Shown here piece by piece: positions 7,701 to 9,309 of a DNA stretch of 9,309 nt. Source of the DNA: Pseudomonadota bacterium (GTDB lineage: Bacteria > Pseudomonadota > Gammaproteobacteria > Xanthomonadales > Marinicellaceae); assembly GCA_008501575.1 (NCBI GenBank), contig QQUO01000062.1, positions 1 through 9,309 of the forward strand, given 5' to 3'. Within the stretch, counting starts at the first letter, position 1. Each line of letters begins with the position of its first letter. Both the position numbers and the translations under genes were made by a program. The notes below the pieces were generated by a model that searched no databases, was not told the origin of the DNA, and was given only the letters and a program-made list of their open reading frames with translations.

Positions 7701-9309
7701 TTACTCCACAAGATTGATGGGAATGTTTCGCGGGGTCGCACCTGCGGCGCTCGCGGCATTGGGTGGGTTGTTTTTTTGGGGTGTGCGACTGGCTTTTTCA
7801 TAGCGCCTGCGGCGCTTAATCATGGGTGGGCAGCGCTCACTGTCCCAATAAGTGACCTGACAATCAAGACAGTAGTGGCATTCATTGGGATTAATATCAC
7901 CGTTGGGGTGAATGGCTTTAACTTCACATTCATTGGCGCAGATTTGGCATGGGGTGCCACAATCACCGCGATGACGTTTCAGCCAGTCAAACAAACGTAA
8001 ACGCGAAGGAATGGCCAGACCGGCACCCAACGGACAGACGTAGCGACAATAAAATTTATGGTTAAACATGGATACCGCCACCAAAGCCACGGCATAAAGC
8101 ACAAAAGTCCAGTCACGCATAAATCGTAAAGTAATGGCGGTTTTAAAAGGTTCCACTTCGGCATACATTTCTGCGGTTTCCAGGGAATTCAGCGAAATGG
8201 CAAATAAAACCAGTAAAATGATGTATTTAATGGCCCATAAACGTTCGTGTAAGCCAAACGGAACTTCAATCTGTTTAACCTTAAGTTTACGGGCCGCTTT
8301 GTTAACCAAGTCTTGTAAGGCACCAAAGGGACATAACCAACCGCAATATATCCCTCGGCCCCACATTAAAATGCTGATGGCCACAAAACACCAGAGAATA
8401 AACATCATCGGGTCAATAAGGAAAGATGACCAGCTAAAATCAGACATCAAAGAATGGGTAAAGGTGAGAATGTTGACCACGGACAATTGTGCCAGGGCAT
8501 ACCAACCGATAAACACCACAGTGTAAATCAAAAATCCGATGCGTAAGGGGGCCAGGATGCGCGGATAACGCACCAAGATATCCTGAAACAACATAATGGC
8601 AGTTAACACCAATAAGCCAATACTTAAAATCACAATCTGAAACATCTTGTCGTACCAAACCTGTACCCAAATCGGCTGCTCAATAATGGGTTCAGGTCGA
8701 TCAACGTAGTTATCGGGAATACTGTAATTTCCACTAAACCGGGTAAATTCTGTGTCCAATGGCCCGGATGCACGGCGCACCAGCAAATCCAATTGCCAGG
8801 GACTACCGGGATCGAAGCCGGCATCCTGACGTATGAAAAAAATATCCTTTTCTCCCATATCCGGCATATCCGACAACTCAAAATCACGCACCCGCTGATG
8901 ATCAAGGTCGTGAAAGGTGATGCTGCGGTTGCCCTGTATCACTTCTATGCGATCAAAAATCCCACCGCGAACATAACCTGAACCTTTGAATGAATAGTCA
9001 CCACTGGCCATCAGGGCAATGGCATGTTCTCCGGGTTTCAAATTGGCCATCAACTTTTGGTAAGCCGTGTCACCAAGCAGATTACGGCCAACGGTCGGGG
9101 CATTGAGGTAAGTGTAATAAAGATCAATAAAGGTTTGATCCGCGGGTTTCGGAGTACCGCGTAGAAATGTTTCTGCCGGGGTGCCGACAAAGGCCTGATC
9201 GCCCTGCCCATGATTGAGGTGTAAACGACGGATACTGCCATCACCGGTTAAAGTCTGCCAATCAGCCGGTCTAAACACATCGGCTTTTACCGTGGCCGGA
9301 GGCAGTGCT
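7701..9309 (-). CDS. nosR: NosR, membrane flavo-iron-sulfur protein for N2O reduction (N-terminus missing)
   Basis: About 535 C-terminal residues are present. The frame stays open through the right edge, so the GTG at 9278 is internal and not the start; NosR is usually about 700 or more residues, so most of the flavin-binding domain with its FMN attachment site lies outside. Present are the end of the periplasmic domain (9309 to about 8660), then about five membrane helices. Two CxxxCP motifs occur at the cytoplasmic membrane face, CGWLCPFGA (about 8322-8348) and CRYVCPLGA (about 8022-8048). Two ferredoxin-type [4Fe-4S] clusters follow: CGTPCQICANEC (about 7928-7963) and CHYCLDC with a distal CPP (about 7830-7890). 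In the first cluster the last Cys is followed by Glu, where ferredoxin motifs usually have Pro. NosR is required for nos transcription in studied species and supports electron flow to NosZ. The tail after KRRRR is a roughly 35-residue low-complexity extension containing a short DNA repeat. Confidence 0.96.
   Translation of the reverse strand, partial: ALPPATVKADVFRPADWQTLTGDGSIRRLHLNHGQGDQAFVGTPAETFLRGTPKPADQTFIDLYYTYLNAPTVGRNLLGDTAYQKLMANLKPGEHAIALMASGDYSFKGSGYVRGGIFDRIEVIQGNRSITFHDLDHQRVRDFELSDMPDMGEKDIFFIRQDAGFDPGSPWQLDLLVRRASGPLDTEFTRFSGNYSIPDNYVDRPEPIIEQPIWVQVWYDKMFQIVILSIGLLVLTAIMLFQDILVRYPRILAPLRIGFLIYTVVFIGWYALAQLSVVNILTFTHSLMSDFSWSSFLIDPMMFILWCFVAISILMWGRGIYCGWLCPFGALQDLVNKAARKLKVKQIEVPFGLHERLWAIKYIILLVLFAISLNSLETAEMYAEVEPFKTAITLRFMRDWTFVLYAVALVAVSMFNHKFYCRYVCPLGAGLAIPSRLRLFDWLKRHRGDCGTPCQICANECEVKAIHPNGDINPNECHYCLDCQVTYWDSERCPPMIKRRRRYEKASRTPQKNNPPNAASAAGATPRNIPINLVE
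7704..7709 (-). promoter_or_regulatory. ribosome binding site of nosZ inside the end of nosR
   Basis: GTGGAG, the last two sense codons of nosR, ends 6 bases before the nosZ ATG at 7697. The Shine-Dalgarno sequence, the nosR TAA and the nosZ start are thus packed together, which suits ribosomes finishing nosR re-initiating on nosZ. Confidence 0.6.
7738..7816. repeat. 14-base GC-rich direct repeat with hairpin potential in the 3' end of nosR
   Basis: GCRCCTGCGGCGCT occurs at 7738-7751 and 7803-7816 (13 of 14 bases identical), 65 bases apart, each followed 7-9 bases later by GGGTGGG. The second copy is a perfect 6-base inverted repeat with a 3-base loop (AGCGCC-TGC-GGCGCT); the first pairs imperfectly. 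On the coding strand the two copies are read in different frames: as Lys-Arg-Arg-Arg-Arg and as Ser-Ala-Ala-Gly-Ala. This suggests a local duplication or a small REP-like element. Confidence 0.5.

Noticed and set aside
7623..8000. 125-codon plus-strand open frame opposite nosR
   Set aside because: It lies wholly opposite the conserved iron-sulfur motifs of nosR, and its sequence resembles no family; it is a shadow of the strongly coding minus strand.
8134..8526. 130-codon plus-strand open frame opposite nosR
   Set aside because: It is antisense to the NosR membrane helices and the CGWLCP motif, with no recognisable product or ribosome binding site.
9278..9280. GTG as the nosR start
   Set aside because: The frame continues without a stop to the window edge, and the known NosR N-terminal flavin domain must lie upstream, so this GTG is internal.
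1..9309. Novel defence, mobile or CRISPR system
   Set aside because: No array of repeats, transposase, integrase, recombinase or unexplained multi-gene block is present; nearly all the sequence is accounted for by known nos genes, an ABC exporter and a hydrolase fragment.

Overview
The window holds the 3' two thirds of a nitrous oxide reductase (nos) cluster on the minus strand, in the order nosR (5' end cut off by the right edge) - nosZ - nosD - nosF - nosY - nosL. To its left are an unrelated ABC exporter gene on the plus strand and the first codons of an alpha/beta hydrolase gene on the minus strand, cut off by the left edge. There are no RNA genes, insertion sequences, CRISPR arrays or phage genes that I can see.

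Organism: a denitrifying, or at least N2O-respiring, Gram-negative proteobacterium. NosZ has a Tat (twin-arginine) signal and is accompanied by NosR, which marks the clade I (typical, proteobacterial) N2O reductase type. NosL is an outer-membrane-type lipoprotein. Base composition is moderate (a little under half G+C by eye) and the style of the genes suggests a gammaproteobacterium, but genus cannot be told from the sequence.

Layout: 1-125 (-) start of an alpha/beta hydrolase; 126-288 divergent intergenic region; 289-2085 (+) MsbA-related ABC half-exporter; 2095-2634 (-) nosL; 2651-3475 (-) nosY; 3472-4392 (-) nosF; 4389-about 5711 (-) nosD; 5713-5751 a hairpin plus T-run that looks like an intrinsic terminator or attenuator between nosZ and nosD; 5787-7697 (-) nosZ; 7701-9309 (-) nosR, incomplete. 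The exporter and nosL converge with only 9 bases between stop codons.

How the genes work together: NosR (membrane flavo-iron-sulfur protein) is needed for nos expression and for electron delivery to NosZ. NosZ is exported folded by Tat and reduces N2O to N2 in the periplasm with its CuA and CuZ centres. NosD (periplasmic beta-helix), NosF (cytoplasmic ATPase) and NosY (membrane permease) form an ABC-type complex that, with the copper-carrying lipoprotein NosL, assembles the CuZ cluster. nosD/nosF and nosF/nosY overlap by 4 bases (ATGA), so translation is probably coupled. All recognisable metal-binding residues of NosZ are intact, so the system looks functional. The genes themselves are a known system. 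The most interesting points are regulatory or structural: the putative nosZ-nosD attenuator, a short GC-rich repeat read in two frames at the 3' end of nosR, and an asparagine-rich extension ahead of the NosZ Tat motif.
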